Below, piece after piece: positions 24,179 to 33,401 of a stretch of 64,000 bases of DNA. The notes under the pieces are model-generated. The model was given only the letters and a program-made list of their open reading frames with translations. It made no database searches and was not told the origin of the DNA. Location: NCBI GenBank assembly GCA_014650415.1, contig BMUX01000020.1, positions 263-64,262 on the forward strand. The letters are read 5' to 3'. Both the position numbers and the translations under genes were made by a program. This DNA comes from Streptomyces spiroverticillatus. Lineage in GTDB: Bacteria; Actinomycetota; Actinomycetes; Streptomycetales; Streptomycetaceae. Positions within the stretch are counted from its first letter, which is position 1; each line of letters opens with the position of its first letter.

Positions 24179-26644
24179 ATGGCGACACTCAAGTACACGC
24201 TCAAGGAATTTCGCGGCCAGGCACGGCAGTTGCTGCTCACCGGTGCCGCCGTCGCCGTCGGCGTGGCCTTCCTCGTCCTCGCCGTCGGCGGCAGCGGCGC
24301 CCTGGTCGGCTCCTTCAGCCAGCTCGCCGCCGCCGAGGTCGGCCCCGCCGCCCTCCAGGTCACCCCCGAGGGGCGCGAAGCGGCGGTGCCGGACGACGCC
24401 GCCGCGAAGGCCGGCCGCGCCCCGGGCGTCGAGTCCGTCGCCGTCCGCCGCACCGGCCGTGCCACCGTCCTCACCCCGGCGGGCCGCCCCCTCGACGACG
24501 GCGCGGTCGCCCTCTCCCTCTCCGGCGACCCGGCCCTGCGCTGGCAGCTCGCCGACGGCGGGAAGTGGGCCACCGCCCCGGACGAGGTCATGCTCGACAG
24601 CGGCACCGCCGACCGCATCGGGCTGGCCCCCGGCGACCGGCTCGACCTGCTCACCGCCTCCGGAAAGCGCACCTCCGCCCTCCTCACCGGCACCCTCGAC
24701 ACCCGTACCGCCCCGAGCACGGCCGGGCAGCCCGTGCTCGGCGTCCCCGACGGCGCGATCTCCCGGTACGCCACCGGCCTGCGCACCACCCAGCTCGATC
24801 TGTCCGTCACGCCCGGCGCATCGCCGCAGACCGTCGCCGACGCCGTACGCGACGTACTGAACCCGGACGGTCTCCGCGTCCGCACCCACGACGCCTCGGT
24901 CCAGAACGCCACCCGCGAGAGCGGCACCATGTTCGCCTTCGTCCTGGTGGCCGCCCTGTGCTTCGTGCTCATCGCCATGGCCGTGGCCCGGATGGTCGTC
25001 AGCAACACCTTCTCCGTGGTGCTCTCCCAGCAGATCCGCCAGCTCGCCCTGCTGCGCTGCATCGGTGCCAGCCGCACCGAGGTGCGCCGGCACGTCCGCC
25101 GCCAGGGGCTTCTCCTCGGCATCACCGCCTCCCTCGTGGGCCTCGCCCTCGGCGCGGGCGCCGCCGCCCTCGGCACGCTGCTGCTCGGCGCCTTCGACCT
25201 CGGCCCGGTCACGGTCGACCTGATGCCCGCCTGGTACGTCTTCGCGCTCGGGCTCCTGTTCGGCGTGCTGCTCACCGTGCTCGCCGTGCGCGCACCCGCC
25301 AAGGCGGCGTCCGCAGTGCCGCCCATCGCCGCGCTCGGCGGCGCGCACACCGCGACCCCGGACAGCACCGGCAGTCGCCTCGTGCGCCACGTCCTGTCCG
25401 CGCTCCTGCTGGGCTCCGGCGTCCTGATGCTCCTCTACGGCGCCACCGCCACCGGGCCGATCGCCCTCTTCGGCGTCACCGTGGGCGCGATCCTCAGCTT
25501 CTTCGGCGTACTGCGCCTGGCCCGCTGGCTGCTGCCGCCCGTGGTGACCGTGCTGGCCCTGCCCGCCCGCCGCCTCTTCGGCACCACCGGCAAACTCGCC
25601 GCCCAGCAGCTCCACCGCAACCCCGGCCGCACCGGCTCCGCCGCCTCGGCGCTCCTGGTCGGCGTCACCGTGATGGTCGCCGCCGCCACCGTCGTCTCCA
25701 CCACCGGCGGCTCCCTCGGCGACATGCTCGCCTCCCGCCAGCCCGGCGCGTTCGCCCTGGTCACCGACAAGAAGCAGGTCCCGCAGGAGGCGCTCGCCGC
25801 GATCGGCCGCGAGAAGGGACTGCGCGCGGCCCCGGTCCGTACCGCCACCTTCGACGTCGGCGGCCGCAAGACCGTCGTCGCCGCGGCCGACCCCGCGCTC
25901 CTCAACGACGCCGTGGAGGACATCGGCCGCGCCCGCTCCCTCGCGGACGGCGAGGCCCTGGCCCCCTTCACCCCCAAGGACGGCAAGGCCCCGGCAGGGC
26001 TGAAGATCGCGCCGGGCATGTCGACACTGCCGTACGCCGTCGCACCGGAGGCCAGTTACTTCGTCACCCCGCGCACCATGGACCGCATCGCCCCCAACGC
26101 CACCGTCACCTCCGCCTGGGTCGCGACGACCGGAGACCTCCCGCACGACGAGGCCCGCAAGCTCCTCGACAAGGCCCTCCTCGACCAGCCCACCGTCCGC
26201 GTCCAGGACAGTGCCGCGCAGGCCGAGTTCTTGAGCACGACGATGGACCGCCTGGTCCTGGTCGCCTCGGTGCTGCTCGCCTTCTCGATGGCCATCGCCG
26301 CCCTCGGCGTCGCCGCCACCCTGATGCTCGGCGTCGACGAACGCACCCGGGAGATCGGCATGCTCCGCGCGATCGGCCTCAGCGGCGACCAACTGCGCTC
26401 CATGCTCACCCTGGAGGCCGTCCTGCTCTCCCTGACCGGCGCGGTCGCGGGCACCGCGCTCGGCCTGGTCTACGGCTGGCTCGCGGGTCGGTCCGTCACC
26501 CAGTCCTACGGCTTCCAGCACACCCCGGCCCTGATGATCGTCGGGCTGCTGGGCGTCACCGTCCTGATCGGCCTGACCGCCGCGGTGCTCCCCGCCCGCC
26601 GGGTGCGCAGGATGCCGGTGGTGGACGCGCTGCACGCGGAGTGA
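24179..26644 (+). CDS. FtsX-type ABC transporter permease
   Basis: An 821-residue MacB/FtsX-like permease. Helix 1 (LLLTGAAVAVGVAFLVLAVGG) follows a short cytoplasmic N-terminus, an extracytoplasmic domain spans about 40-240, then helices flank the repeated signature IRQLALLRCIGASRTEVRR and, in the C-terminal FtsX domain, TREIGMLRAIGLSGDQLRS. Such proteins transmit ATPase motion to the outside rather than forming a pore, for lipoprotein, peptide or antibiotic handling. The ATG at 24179 follows GAGGA; a GTG at 24167 is possible. No ATP-binding gene lies on either side, which is unusual. Confidence 0.9.
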   Translation: MATLKYTLKEFRGQARQLLLTGAAVAVGVAFLVLAVGGSGALVGSFSQLAAAEVGPAALQVTPEGREAAVPDDAAAKAGRAPGVESVAVRRTGRATVLTPAGRPLDDGAVALSLSGDPALRWQLADGGKWATAPDEVMLDSGTADRIGLAPGDRLDLLTASGKRTSALLTGTLDTRTAPSTAGQPVLGVPDGAISRYATGLRTTQLDLSVTPGASPQTVADAVRDVLNPDGLRVRTHDASVQNATRESGTMFAFVLVAALCFVLIAMAVARMVVSNTFSVVLSQQIRQLALLRCIGASRTEVRRHVRRQGLLLGITASLVGLALGAGAAALGTLLLGAFDLGPVTVDLMPAWYVFALGLLFGVLLTVLAVRAPAKAASAVPPIAALGGAHTATPDSTGSRLVRHVLSALLLGSGVLMLLYGATATGPIALFGVTVGAILSFFGVLRLARWLLPPVVTVLALPARRLFGTTGKLAAQQLHRNPGRTGSAASALLVGVTVMVAAATVVSTTGGSLGDMLASRQPGAFALVTDKKQVPQEALAAIGREKGLRAAPVRTATFDVGGRKTVVAAADPALLNDAVEDIGRARSLADGEALAPFTPKDGKAPAGLKIAPGMSTLPYAVAPEASYFVTPRTMDRIAPNATVTSAWVATTGDLPHDEARKLLDKALLDQPTVRVQDSAAQAEFLSTTMDRLVLVASVLLAFSMAIAALGVAATLMLGVDERTREIGMLRAIGLSGDQLRSMLTLEAVLLSLTGAVAGTALGLVYGWLAGRSVTQSYGFQHTPALMIVGLLGVTVLIGLTAAVLPARRVRRMPVVDALHAE

Positions 26645-26652
26645 GTACGCAC

Positions 26653-26694
26653 GCGGGGTGCCCCGGACGCCGCACGACGTCCGGGGCACCCCGC
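26653..26694. terminator. very strong bidirectional terminator
   Basis: A perfect 17-bp G+C-rich stem (26653-26669 with 26678-26694) and an 8-nt loop lie between the permease stop and the convergent small gene. Confidence 0.9.
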
Positions 26695-26705
26695 CGTGTC
26701 ACCGG

Positions 26706-26870
26706 TCAGCGCTTGTCGTGGCCGGCCTCGGGGGCCTGCCGACGGGCGGGCTCGGACCGCTCGGCGGTCTTGGGCGTGCGCCGCGCGAGCGGGGACGGGC
26801 CCGAGTCGGAGGAGCGGCGGACCTCGGCGCGGATCATGGCGTTCAGTGCGGCGTACGGGTCAAAAGGCAT
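26706..26870 (-). CDS. small conserved actinobacterial protein (54 aa)
   Basis: A 54-residue protein starting MPFDPYAALNAMIRAEVRR and ending in a basic, disordered tail (RRQAPEAGHDKR). AAAGGAC about 9 nt upstream supports the start. A strong terminator lies directly after it. It has no transmembrane segment or known domain; its function is unknown. Confidence 0.65.
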   Translation of the reverse strand: MPFDPYAALNAMIRAEVRRSSDSGPSPLARRTPKTAERSEPARRQAPEAGHDKR

Positions 26871-26992
26871 GGCTGTTTCGTCCTTTGCGGTACGGAGAGA
26901 CCCCGCGCGCCCTCGTGGAGGGACGCGGGCTGGCGCGACGTACCGGCCGTGCGGGCTCCGGGCGGGAGCCGGTCGGGCCGGCGGCGGGCCTC

Positions 26993-27376
26993 TCAGCAGC
27001 GCAGCACCGCACACCGTGCCGCGTACGGCACGGGAGGGCGGACGGGGGAGGTGCGGAGCGGGACCACGGGCGGCGCGTGCACCGGTGGTGCCGGGGGACC
27101 GCCGCGCGGCCGGGCCTGCGAAGGCGCGGGCAGCTCGTGCACCCGGCGTACGCCGCCCAGTTGGAGCCGTAGTTCCGGATCGGCCGAGCCGTCCTGTGTG
27201 CCTTCGCTCTCGGCCGAGCCGGGCAGTGCGCCCGCCGACCGGGCCACGTCCCCCGAGGCGGAGCTCCCGGCACCCGGTTCCGCGCCCACCAGCAGCGCGA
27301 ACACGGCGGTGAACGCCAGCAGCGCGGCGAGCACGCGCCGGAGCACCGTCCGTGGGGGGAGGGGCACGGAAGCCAT
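26993..27376 (-). CDS. putative secreted or membrane-anchored small protein (127 aa)
   Basis: The N-terminus has basic residues and a hydrophobic helix (VLAALLAFTAVFALLVGAE) that could be a signal peptide or anchor. The rest is low-complexity, rich in Gly, Ser, Pro and Ala, and ends CAVLRC. No domain is recognised. Codon use is compatible with coding, but the low complexity makes this call moderate. Confidence 0.5.
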   Translation of the reverse strand: MASVPLPPRTVLRRVLAALLAFTAVFALLVGAEPGAGSSASGDVARSAGALPGSAESEGTQDGSADPELRLQLGGVRRVHELPAPSQARPRGGPPAPPVHAPPVVPLRTSPVRPPVPYAARCAVLRC

Positions 27377-27691
27377 GGGGCACAGGTTCCCCCGACGGGC
27401 GGGCGAATCGCCCGGTCTTGCCCCGTTTTACACCCATCGTGGTAGGTCGAACGGTCCAGCGGTGCAGGGCAGTCCCTGGCGGGTTCCCCTGCGCCGCCTG
27501 ATGCGGAGGGTGACCTCGTCAATCGCGACGCCGCGTGCACCCTTTCGTGTTGCCGCTGTCCTATGCCTGGGCGGTAGGCAGGCCGACCCCTCCTGGGCCG
27601 ATAGCTCTGTGTGACGTAAAGCCTACTTTTGGTTATTGGCAGGGTTCGTTCCGGAGGCGGGCCCGCGCGACACGGAAAGAGGTAGGCGCAC
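27377..27691. other. divergent intergenic region with lower G+C
   Basis: This 315-bp gap separates two divergent small secreted-protein genes. The part from about 27600 to 27650 is unusually A+T-rich for the window (TTTTGGTTATTGG) and probably contains the promoter of the rightward gene. I see no clear hexamers, RNA gene or repeat. Confidence 0.4.
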
Positions 27692-27979
27692 ATGAGGCGA
27701 CGCATGGCGAAGGTGCTGGGCACGTGCCTGGCGGCGACGACACTGGCGCTCACGGTGGCGGGCCCCGCCTTCGCGGCCCGCGGATTCCTGTACATCGACG
27801 GTCAGGCGATCCGGGAGCCGAGCGGCTGCTACCAGCTCGGCGACTTCGTGCCGTCCACGGTCGGCAACCAGACGGACCAGGTCGTGGTGGTGTGGACGGG
27901 TTCCGGCTGCACCGGAAGCGTCGAATACGTCATCAACCCCGGTGGTTCGTACACCGGCGGCAGGAGCGTCTTCGTCTGA
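27692..27979 (+). CDS. small secreted protein (95 aa)
   Basis: A Sec signal peptide occupies residues 1-29 (MRRRMAKVLGTCLAATTLAL, cleavage after AFA). The 66-residue mature part (FLYIDGQAIREPSGCYQLGD...) is beta-rich with two cysteines that can form one disulfide. It resembles small exported Streptomyces proteins of unknown function. AGAGG lies upstream at a good distance. Two terminator hairpins follow. Hypothetical function: extracellular or cell-surface. Confidence 0.8.
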   Translation: MRRRMAKVLGTCLAATTLALTVAGPAFAARGFLYIDGQAIREPSGCYQLGDFVPSTVGNQTDQVVVVWTGSGCTGSVEYVINPGGSYTGGRSVFV

Positions 27980-28015
27980 CGCGCACACGACCGCGGGCCG
28001 TTGCCCCGCGCACGA

Positions 28016-28051
28016 CCGTGGGCCGCCCCTGGCAAGGAGGGCGGCCCACGG
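28016..28051. terminator. terminator for the small secreted protein gene
   Basis: CCGTGGGCCGCCC (28016-28028) pairs perfectly over 13 bp with 28039-28051 around a 10-nt loop. Confidence 0.85.
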
Positions 28052-28059
28052 GTGGGGGT

Positions 28060-28089
28060 GTCCGGCAGCCCGTGCGGGGGCTGCCGGAC
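28060..28089. terminator. second terminator, for the convergent gene
   Basis: GTCCGGCAGCC (28060-28070) pairs with GGCTGCCGGAC (28079-28089) over an 8-nt loop, 30 bp past the stop of the leftward secreted-protein gene. Confidence 0.8.
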
Positions 28090-28119
28090 CGGTGGGGGGT
28101 CAGACGGGCGCGAGAGGCA

Positions 28120-28494
28120 TCAGCACTCGCGCAGACCCGGCGCCGGGTCGACCGAGGTGTGCACGTCGACGGCGGGCATGTTGCCCCACTGGCCGTTGTC
28201 GAGCTGCGTCCAGTACCAGATGTTGTTGCCGCCGGCGTGGTTGTCGCCCCGGCCCCAGCACTGGAACCAGCTGAAGGTCGTGTTCATCTGCCCGCGCACC
28301 GCCGAGCCGTACGAACGGTGCTCGTACCCCTTGGCGCCCGCGTTGTTGCCGCAGTGCAGCCTGCCGTCGGAGCGCACCCCGCACTCGGCGGCGACGCCCT
28401 GCGGGGCGGCGGTCACGGGCGCGGCGGCCGCGGTGAGACCGGCGGTCAGCGCGGTGGCGGCGAGGGCGACGGCGAACTTCCTGGTGAGGTTCAT
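28120..28494 (-). CDS. secreted four-cysteine protein (124 aa)
   Basis: A Sec signal peptide (MNLTRKFAVALAATALTAGL, cleavage near APVTAA) precedes a mature domain of about 92 residues with four cysteines (ECGV, LHCGNN, FQCWGRG, LREC) that could form two disulfides, plus many Trp, Asn and Gly residues. I do not recognise a named family with certainty. It lies 63 bp downstream of the NlpC/P60 gene on the same strand, so the two may be co-transcribed cell-wall-associated exports. Confidence 0.82.
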   Translation of the reverse strand: MNLTRKFAVALAATALTAGLTAAAAPVTAAPQGVAAECGVRSDGRLHCGNNAGAKGYEHRSYGSAVRGQMNTTFSWFQCWGRGDNHAGGNNIWYWTQLDNGQWGNMPAVDVHTSVDPAPGLREC

Positions 28495-28557
28495 GACTTG
28501 CTCCTGTTTCTGCGCATGGGGGGATGTGCAATTGGGGGGGATGTGCAGGTGGGGGGG

Positions 28558-29421
28558 CTACGGGCAGGTCGGCACGCCGTCCAGCCAGGCCGGTCCCTTG
28601 AGGTAGATGTTGGTGATCCACGACTTGTGGTCGGGCAGGTACGACCAGGCGTCGTTGGTGATGCCCTCGGCGGTCACCGACTGGGCGTGCTTCTGGCACT
28701 CGATGCGCACCGCCGTCGGCCCGGCGAACTTGTGCACGCGCGGGCTCGTCGTCGACGGCTCCGTGTGCGTCCACACGTCCGTGCCCCAGGTGCTGTGGCC
28801 GCCGCCCTGCCCGGGTTCGGCGTTGATGCGCACCGCGCCGAAGTAGTCGCCGCCCAGCCGGACGTCACTGACCATGATCTTGGTGCCGGACTCCTTGGCC
28901 TCGACCATCTTCCCGGCGCCCAGGTAGATCGCGATGTGGTGCACCTTGCGGGCGCTGCCCCAGACGACGAGATCGCCCGGCAGCAGCGGGTCCAGCCCCT
29001 GTGCGGCGTCGAAACGCGCGCTCACCCGCCCGGAGTTGTACTGGCTGTGCGCGTTGCCGTCGAGGACGTCCTGCCCGGCGGCCTGCGCGTATGCCCACCG
29101 CACGAAGCCCGAGCAGTCGAAGCCCTTGCGGTACGGGTCCTGGGAGCTGTCCGGGTCGGTCGGGTCGACCTGCCCGTACGTGGGTCCGGGCTGCGGCCCG
29201 TGCCCGCCGCCCCAGGAGTACCAGACGCCGAGCTGCGTGCAGGCGGCCCGGACCGCCTTCTCGGCGGCGGCGGACGCGCCGGGCGTCAGGACGTCGCAGG
29301 CCGCCGGCGCCGGTGCCGCGGCGCTCGCCTGAACGAGCGTCAGCGGGGTGGCGGCGAGGGCCAGTGCGGCGACGAGGGCTGCGGCGGCGGCCCGGGGCGG
29401 GTGCCGGGTGCGGTGGTGCAT
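28558..29421 (-). CDS. secreted NlpC/P60 family hydrolase
   Basis: A 287-residue exported protein. A signal peptide covers about 1-35 (AAAALVAALALAATPLTLVQ). The NlpC/P60 papain-like domain has the catalytic Cys in FDCSGFVRWAY and the His in KVHHIAIYLG. The C-terminal 90 residues (DVWTHTEPSTTSPRVHKFAG...) look like an SH3-type binding module. Family members cut peptidoglycan stem peptides or amide bonds in related polymers. It is followed by the four-cysteine secreted protein. Confidence 0.88.
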   Translation of the reverse strand: MHHRTRHPPRAAAAALVAALALAATPLTLVQASAAAPAPAACDVLTPGASAAAEKAVRAACTQLGVWYSWGGGHGPQPGPTYGQVDPTDPDSSQDPYRKGFDCSGFVRWAYAQAAGQDVLDGNAHSQYNSGRVSARFDAAQGLDPLLPGDLVVWGSARKVHHIAIYLGAGKMVEAKESGTKIMVSDVRLGGDYFGAVRINAEPGQGGGHSTWGTDVWTHTEPSTTSPRVHKFAGPTAVRIECQKHAQSVTAEGITNDAWSYLPDHKSWITNIYLKGPAWLDGVPTCP

Positions 29422-29554
29422 GGAGGGTCCCCGTTCGTGGTGCGTGAGGGTGTCGCCGGAGGTGTGCCCGGCCCTTTCGAGACTGGCCGTCCACCGGCGG
29501 GGCTGTCGAGACTCCTGGTGTCTCCCGATGCGTCAGGAAACGGGAAACGCCCAG

Positions 29555-29571
29555 GGAAACCAGGGGTTTCC
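29555..29571 (-). terminator. short terminator after the WD40 gene
   Basis: GGAAACC-AGG-GGTTTCC forms a perfect 7-bp stem-loop 14 bp beyond the stop of the WD40 gene. Confidence 0.5.
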
Positions 29572-29584
29572 ACGGAGCGCGGGA

Positions 29585-32500
29585 TCAGTCGTCCGGGCAC
29601 CCGGCCAGTGCGCACACGGCCTTCTCCCGTCGGTTCGCCGAGGTGTCCCACAGCCGGACCGTGCCGTCGTTGCTGCTGCTGGCGAGCAGCCCCGTGCGCC
29701 GGTCGAAGGCGATGCCCCACACGGCCCCCTGGTGACCGGTGAGGGTGGCCGTCGGCAGGTGCCGGGCCGCGTCCCACAGGCGCACCGTGCCGTCACTGCC
29801 GCTGCTCGCCAGGGTGTGCCCACCGCCGGGTGCGAAGGCGACCGCGCGCACCGCTCCGCTGTGTCCGGTGAGCGCTGCGACAGTGACACCGCGCGCCAGG
29901 TCCCACAGGTGTACGACACCGTCGTTGCCGCCCGACGCCAGCACGTGCCCGTCCCCGTCGAAGGCCAGCGCGCGCACCGACCCGGTGTGCCCCTCCAGCA
30001 CCGGTCCCGGCCGCCAGCCCGCAACGCCCCACAGCCGTACCGTCAGATCGTCCCCGCCACTGGCGAGCGTGCGCCCGTCCGGGGCGAACGCCACCGCGTT
30101 CGCGAAGTCCCGGTGCCCGGTCAGGACGGCGGCGGACCGCAGCGTCCGGGCGTCCCAGATCCGTACCGTACGATCCGCGCTCGCCGACGCCAGCCAGCGT
30201 CCGTCCGGCGACCACGCCAGCCCCAGCACCGAACCGGTGTGCCCGGAAAGAGACTTCAGGAGCCGCCTGGAGCGGGTGTCCCAGACCCGCACCGTGCGGT
30301 CCGCGCCCGCCGAGGCCAGCCGCCGCCCGTCCGGCGACCACACCACCTGGAACACCGATCCGGTGTGCCCGTCCAGCGAGCCCCGGGCCCGGTGCGCGCG
30401 GGCGTCCCACAGCTTCACCGTACGATCGGCGCTCGCCGACGCCAGCCACCGCCCGTCCGGCGAGAAAGCGGGCTGCCAGGACTCCGCGAACGGGCGTGTC
30501 GTCAGCGCCGCCCGCCCCAGGTCCCACAGCACCACCGTCCCGTCGAAGCCCGCCGTCGCCAGCTCGCCGCCGCTCCCGACGGCCACCCCCAGCACGTAAT
30601 CGGTGTGCCCCGACAACGTCGCCACCGTGCGCCTGCTCGCCACGTCCCACAAGCGCGCACTTCCGTCACCGCCGGTGCTCACGACGGTCGTCCCGTCCCG
30701 GAAGTACGCCACCGCGTTCACGTCGTCGCTGTGCCCCACCAGCACCTGCCGCAGTTGCCGCTGCTGTACGTCCCACAGGCGCACGGTGCGATCCGCGCTC
30801 CCGGAGGCGACCTGCTCCCCGTCCGGCGACCAGGCCACCGCGAGCACCCCGTCACTGTGCCCCGCGAGCACCAGCCCCGGTGCAGGATTTGCCGCTTCCC
30901 ACAGACGCACGGTCCGGTCCATGCCCGCCGACGCCACCCGCCGGGCATCCGGCGACCAGGCGACCGCCATCACCACGTCGGTGTGCCCGTGCCACGTCTG
31001 GCGCAGCGTGTACCGCCGTGCGTCCCACAGGCGTACGGTGCGATCCGCGCCGCCCGTCACCAGGGAGCGCCCGTCCGGTGCGAACGCCACCGCCCGCACC
31101 GCACCCCCGTGCCCGAGCAGCGTCCCGGCCCACTGGTGGTCCCGTAGGGTCCACAGCCGTACCGTCCCGTCGGCGCCCGCCGAGGCGAGCACCTTCCCGT
31201 CCGGGCTGAACGCCAGCCCCAGCACCTGCCCGCCGTGCCCGGTCAGCACGGCCAGGGACTGCCGGTGCCCGGCCCCGCCCCACAGGCGTACGGTGCCGTC
31301 GTTGCCTCCCGACGCCAGCGTCCGCCCGTCCGGGGCGAACGCCACCGCGTTCACCGGCCCGGTGTGCCCCTTCAGCCGCCCCGCGAAGGGCTGCGCCTGG
31401 GTGCTCAGCAGCGCGCCGCGCGCCTCCACGGTCGGGGCCGCGCGGTAGGCGCGCAGCGCCAGCCGCATCGCCTCCTCGGGGCGGCCGGCGGCGAGCGTCC
31501 CGGCGCGTACCGCCATGGCCTGCGACTGAGCCGTCAGCCTCTCCTGATAGGCGCGTTCGCGCTGCTCGTACGCCACTCTGCCCGCGCCCACCGCCAGCAC
31601 CAGCAGCACCGCGAGCGTGGCGAGCAGCGCCCGGCGGGTGCGCACCCGGAGCCGCTCGGTGCGCTGCCTGGCCCGCTCCTCCGCCTGTCCGGCGGCAATG
31701 AACTCGGCCTCGGCGGGACCCAGTTCGATATGGGCGTCGCGCTGCTCGGCCCACCGGGCGAGCGTGCGCAGCCGGGAACCGCGGGGGAGGAGCGCCGGGT
31801 CGCGGTCGGCCCGTACCCACTCGGCCGCCGAAGCGGTGAGCTGCTGGCGCAGCAGCAGGCCCGCACGGTCGGCGTCGATCCAGTCCCGCAGGCGGGGCCA
31901 GGCCCGCAGCAGGGCCTCGTGGGTGATCTCCACGGAGTCCCGCCCCGCCGTGAGCAGCCGGGCCGCGACGAACGCGTCCAGCGCGGCCTGCGCGCCGTCC
32001 GGATCGGGCAGCCGGGCCAACAGCCGCTCCCGCCCGCTGCGCCGCCGCGACTCGCTGCCGTCGTCCCCGAGGTGCACGAGCCGCACCAACAGCCGCCGGG
32101 CCATCTCGCGTTCGCCGGGCAGCAGTCCGGTGAAAACCTCCTCCGCGCTCAGTGCGACGGCCCCCCGGATGCCGCCGGTCCGCTCGTACCCGGCGACGGT
32201 CAGGGTGCGCCCGGTGCGGTGCTGCCAGGTCATCCGCAGCGCATGCGCGAGCAGCGGCAGCGCACCGGGCGCGTCCGGCCCGCAGCCCGAAGTGCCGCCC
32301 GGCCCCAGGTCGCGCAGCAGCAACTCGACGAGCCCGGGCTCCAGCACCAGCCCCGCCCCGGCGGCGGGCAGCGCGACCGCCTCACGCAGCTCGCCCTCGG
32401 ACATCGGCCCGAGCGCGAACAGACCGTGCGTGAACACCGGCACCAGGGCAGGCACTTCCAGACACCGCCCGGTGAAGTCGGCCCGCAGCCCGAGCACCAC

Positions 32501-33286
32501 GACGGCCGGACCACCGGGCCCGGCGAGCGCGCACAGGGCGTCGACAAGGGCGAGCCGCTCCCGTACATCGGCACAGAGCGTGAACGCCTCCTCGAACTGG
32601 TCGACCAGGAGGACGAGTTGCCGCCCCTCCGTCCTGAGCGCGTCGGCGAGCCTCCCGGGCCGGTCGACCAGGGCATCCGGATCGACCGGCAGAGCGCCGA
32701 CGACCTCCCCCACACACCGCAGCAACTCCCGCAACGGATGCGCCGTCGGGGTGCACAGCGCCACCGGCCACCCGCGCGACCCCGGCACCGGCAGCTCCCC
32801 GCGCCGCAACGCCGGCACCAGACCGGCCCGCAGCAGCGACGACTTCCCCGCACCCGAGGGTGCCGCCACCACGAGCGGCCCGGCCCCCGCACGCTCCGCC
32901 AGCTTGTCCAGCAGTGCGGCGGTGGCCCGCTCCCGCCCGAAGAACCACCGTGCGTCGCGTACGTCGAAGGAGGCGAGCCCGCGATACGGGCACTCACCGG
33001 CAACCCGGGCCTCGGGCGACTCGGGCGGTGCCTCGCGAGCCGTCGGAACCTCCGGCACGAGCCGCAGCAACGCGCCGCCCGCGCCCAGGACTTCGTCGCA
33101 GCGGCGTGCCACGTCGCAGGTGGGCGGCTTGCCGCCGGTCTCGATCTTGCTGAGGTAGCCCTTGCTGTAGTGGATCGACCGTGCCAGTGCGGTGAGCGAC
33201 ATCCCGCGCTCGCCCCGCAGGCGCCTCAACTCGGCCCCGAACGCGCCAGATTCATCGAGGGGGCGCGTGCCCCGTACCCCGTTCAT
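29585..33286 (-). CDS. XRE-HTH / P-loop NTPase / WD40 repeat protein
   Basis: A 1233-residue multidomain signalling protein. Residues 15-70 are an XRE-type helix-turn-helix (LTALARSIHYSKGYLSKIET). A STAND-like NTPase follows with P-loop PSGAGKSS at 143-150 and Walker B LVLLVDQFEE. A hydrophobic helix (ALLATLAVLLVLAVGAG) near residue 545 may anchor it to the membrane. The C-terminal half has 14 WD40 repeats of about 41 residues, for example GHTGSVLGLAWSPDGRWLAS, enough for two seven-bladed propellers. Repeat 8 lacks the GH dipeptide. The ATG at 33286 is used; a GTG three codons upstream is possible. The ligand is unknown; large STAND proteins can be defence or developmental sensors. Confidence 0.9.
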   Translation of the reverse strand: MNGVRGTRPLDESGAFGAELRRLRGERGMSLTALARSIHYSKGYLSKIETGGKPPTCDVARRCDEVLGAGGALLRLVPEVPTAREAPPESPEARVAGECPYRGLASFDVRDARWFFGRERATAALLDKLAERAGAGPLVVAAPSGAGKSSLLRAGLVPALRRGELPVPGSRGWPVALCTPTAHPLRELLRCVGEVVGALPVDPDALVDRPGRLADALRTEGRQLVLLVDQFEEAFTLCADVRERLALVDALCALAGPGGPAVVVLGLRADFTGRCLEVPALVPVFTHGLFALGPMSEGELREAVALPAAGAGLVLEPGLVELLLRDLGPGGTSGCGPDAPGALPLLAHALRMTWQHRTGRTLTVAGYERTGGIRGAVALSAEEVFTGLLPGEREMARRLLVRLVHLGDDGSESRRRSGRERLLARLPDPDGAQAALDAFVAARLLTAGRDSVEITHEALLRAWPRLRDWIDADRAGLLLRQQLTASAAEWVRADRDPALLPRGSRLRTLARWAEQRDAHIELGPAEAEFIAAGQAEERARQRTERLRVRTRRALLATLAVLLVLAVGAGRVAYEQRERAYQERLTAQSQAMAVRAGTLAAGRPEEAMRLALRAYRAAPTVEARGALLSTQAQPFAGRLKGHTGPVNAVAFAPDGRTLASGGNDGTVRLWGGAGHRQSLAVLTGHGGQVLGLAFSPDGKVLASAGADGTVRLWTLRDHQWAGTLLGHGGAVRAVAFAPDGRSLVTGGADRTVRLWDARRYTLRQTWHGHTDVVMAVAWSPDARRVASAGMDRTVRLWEAANPAPGLVLAGHSDGVLAVAWSPDGEQVASGSADRTVRLWDVQQRQLRQVLVGHSDDVNAVAYFRDGTTVVSTGGDGSARLWDVASRRTVATLSGHTDYVLGVAVGSGGELATAGFDGTVVLWDLGRAALTTRPFAESWQPAFSPDGRWLASASADRTVKLWDARAHRARGSLDGHTGSVFQVVWSPDGRRLASAGADRTVRVWDTRSRRLLKSLSGHTGSVLGLAWSPDGRWLASASADRTVRIWDARTLRSAAVLTGHRDFANAVAFAPDGRTLASGGDDLTVRLWGVAGWRPGPVLEGHTGSVRALAFDGDGHVLASGGNDGVVHLWDLARGVTVAALTGHSGAVRAVAFAPGGGHTLASSGSDGTVRLWDAARHLPTATLTGHQGAVWGIAFDRRTGLLASSSNDGTVRLWDTSANRREKAVCALAGCPDD

Positions 33287-33401
33287 GCCCGGCACCGTAC
33301 AGGGCGGACATGGACATTTCAGTTGTCACCGGACATGTTCACCTGAACTTGCGAACGGCGGGGCGTTCTTCGCGTACGCGGCCCGGTCCTGCGCTTCTCT
33401 C

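Noticed and set aside
26565..27312. A plus-strand frame extending past the FtsX permease
   Set aside because: It is a shifted frame running through the 17-bp terminator stem and antisense to the small genes; arginine/proline-rich without domains.
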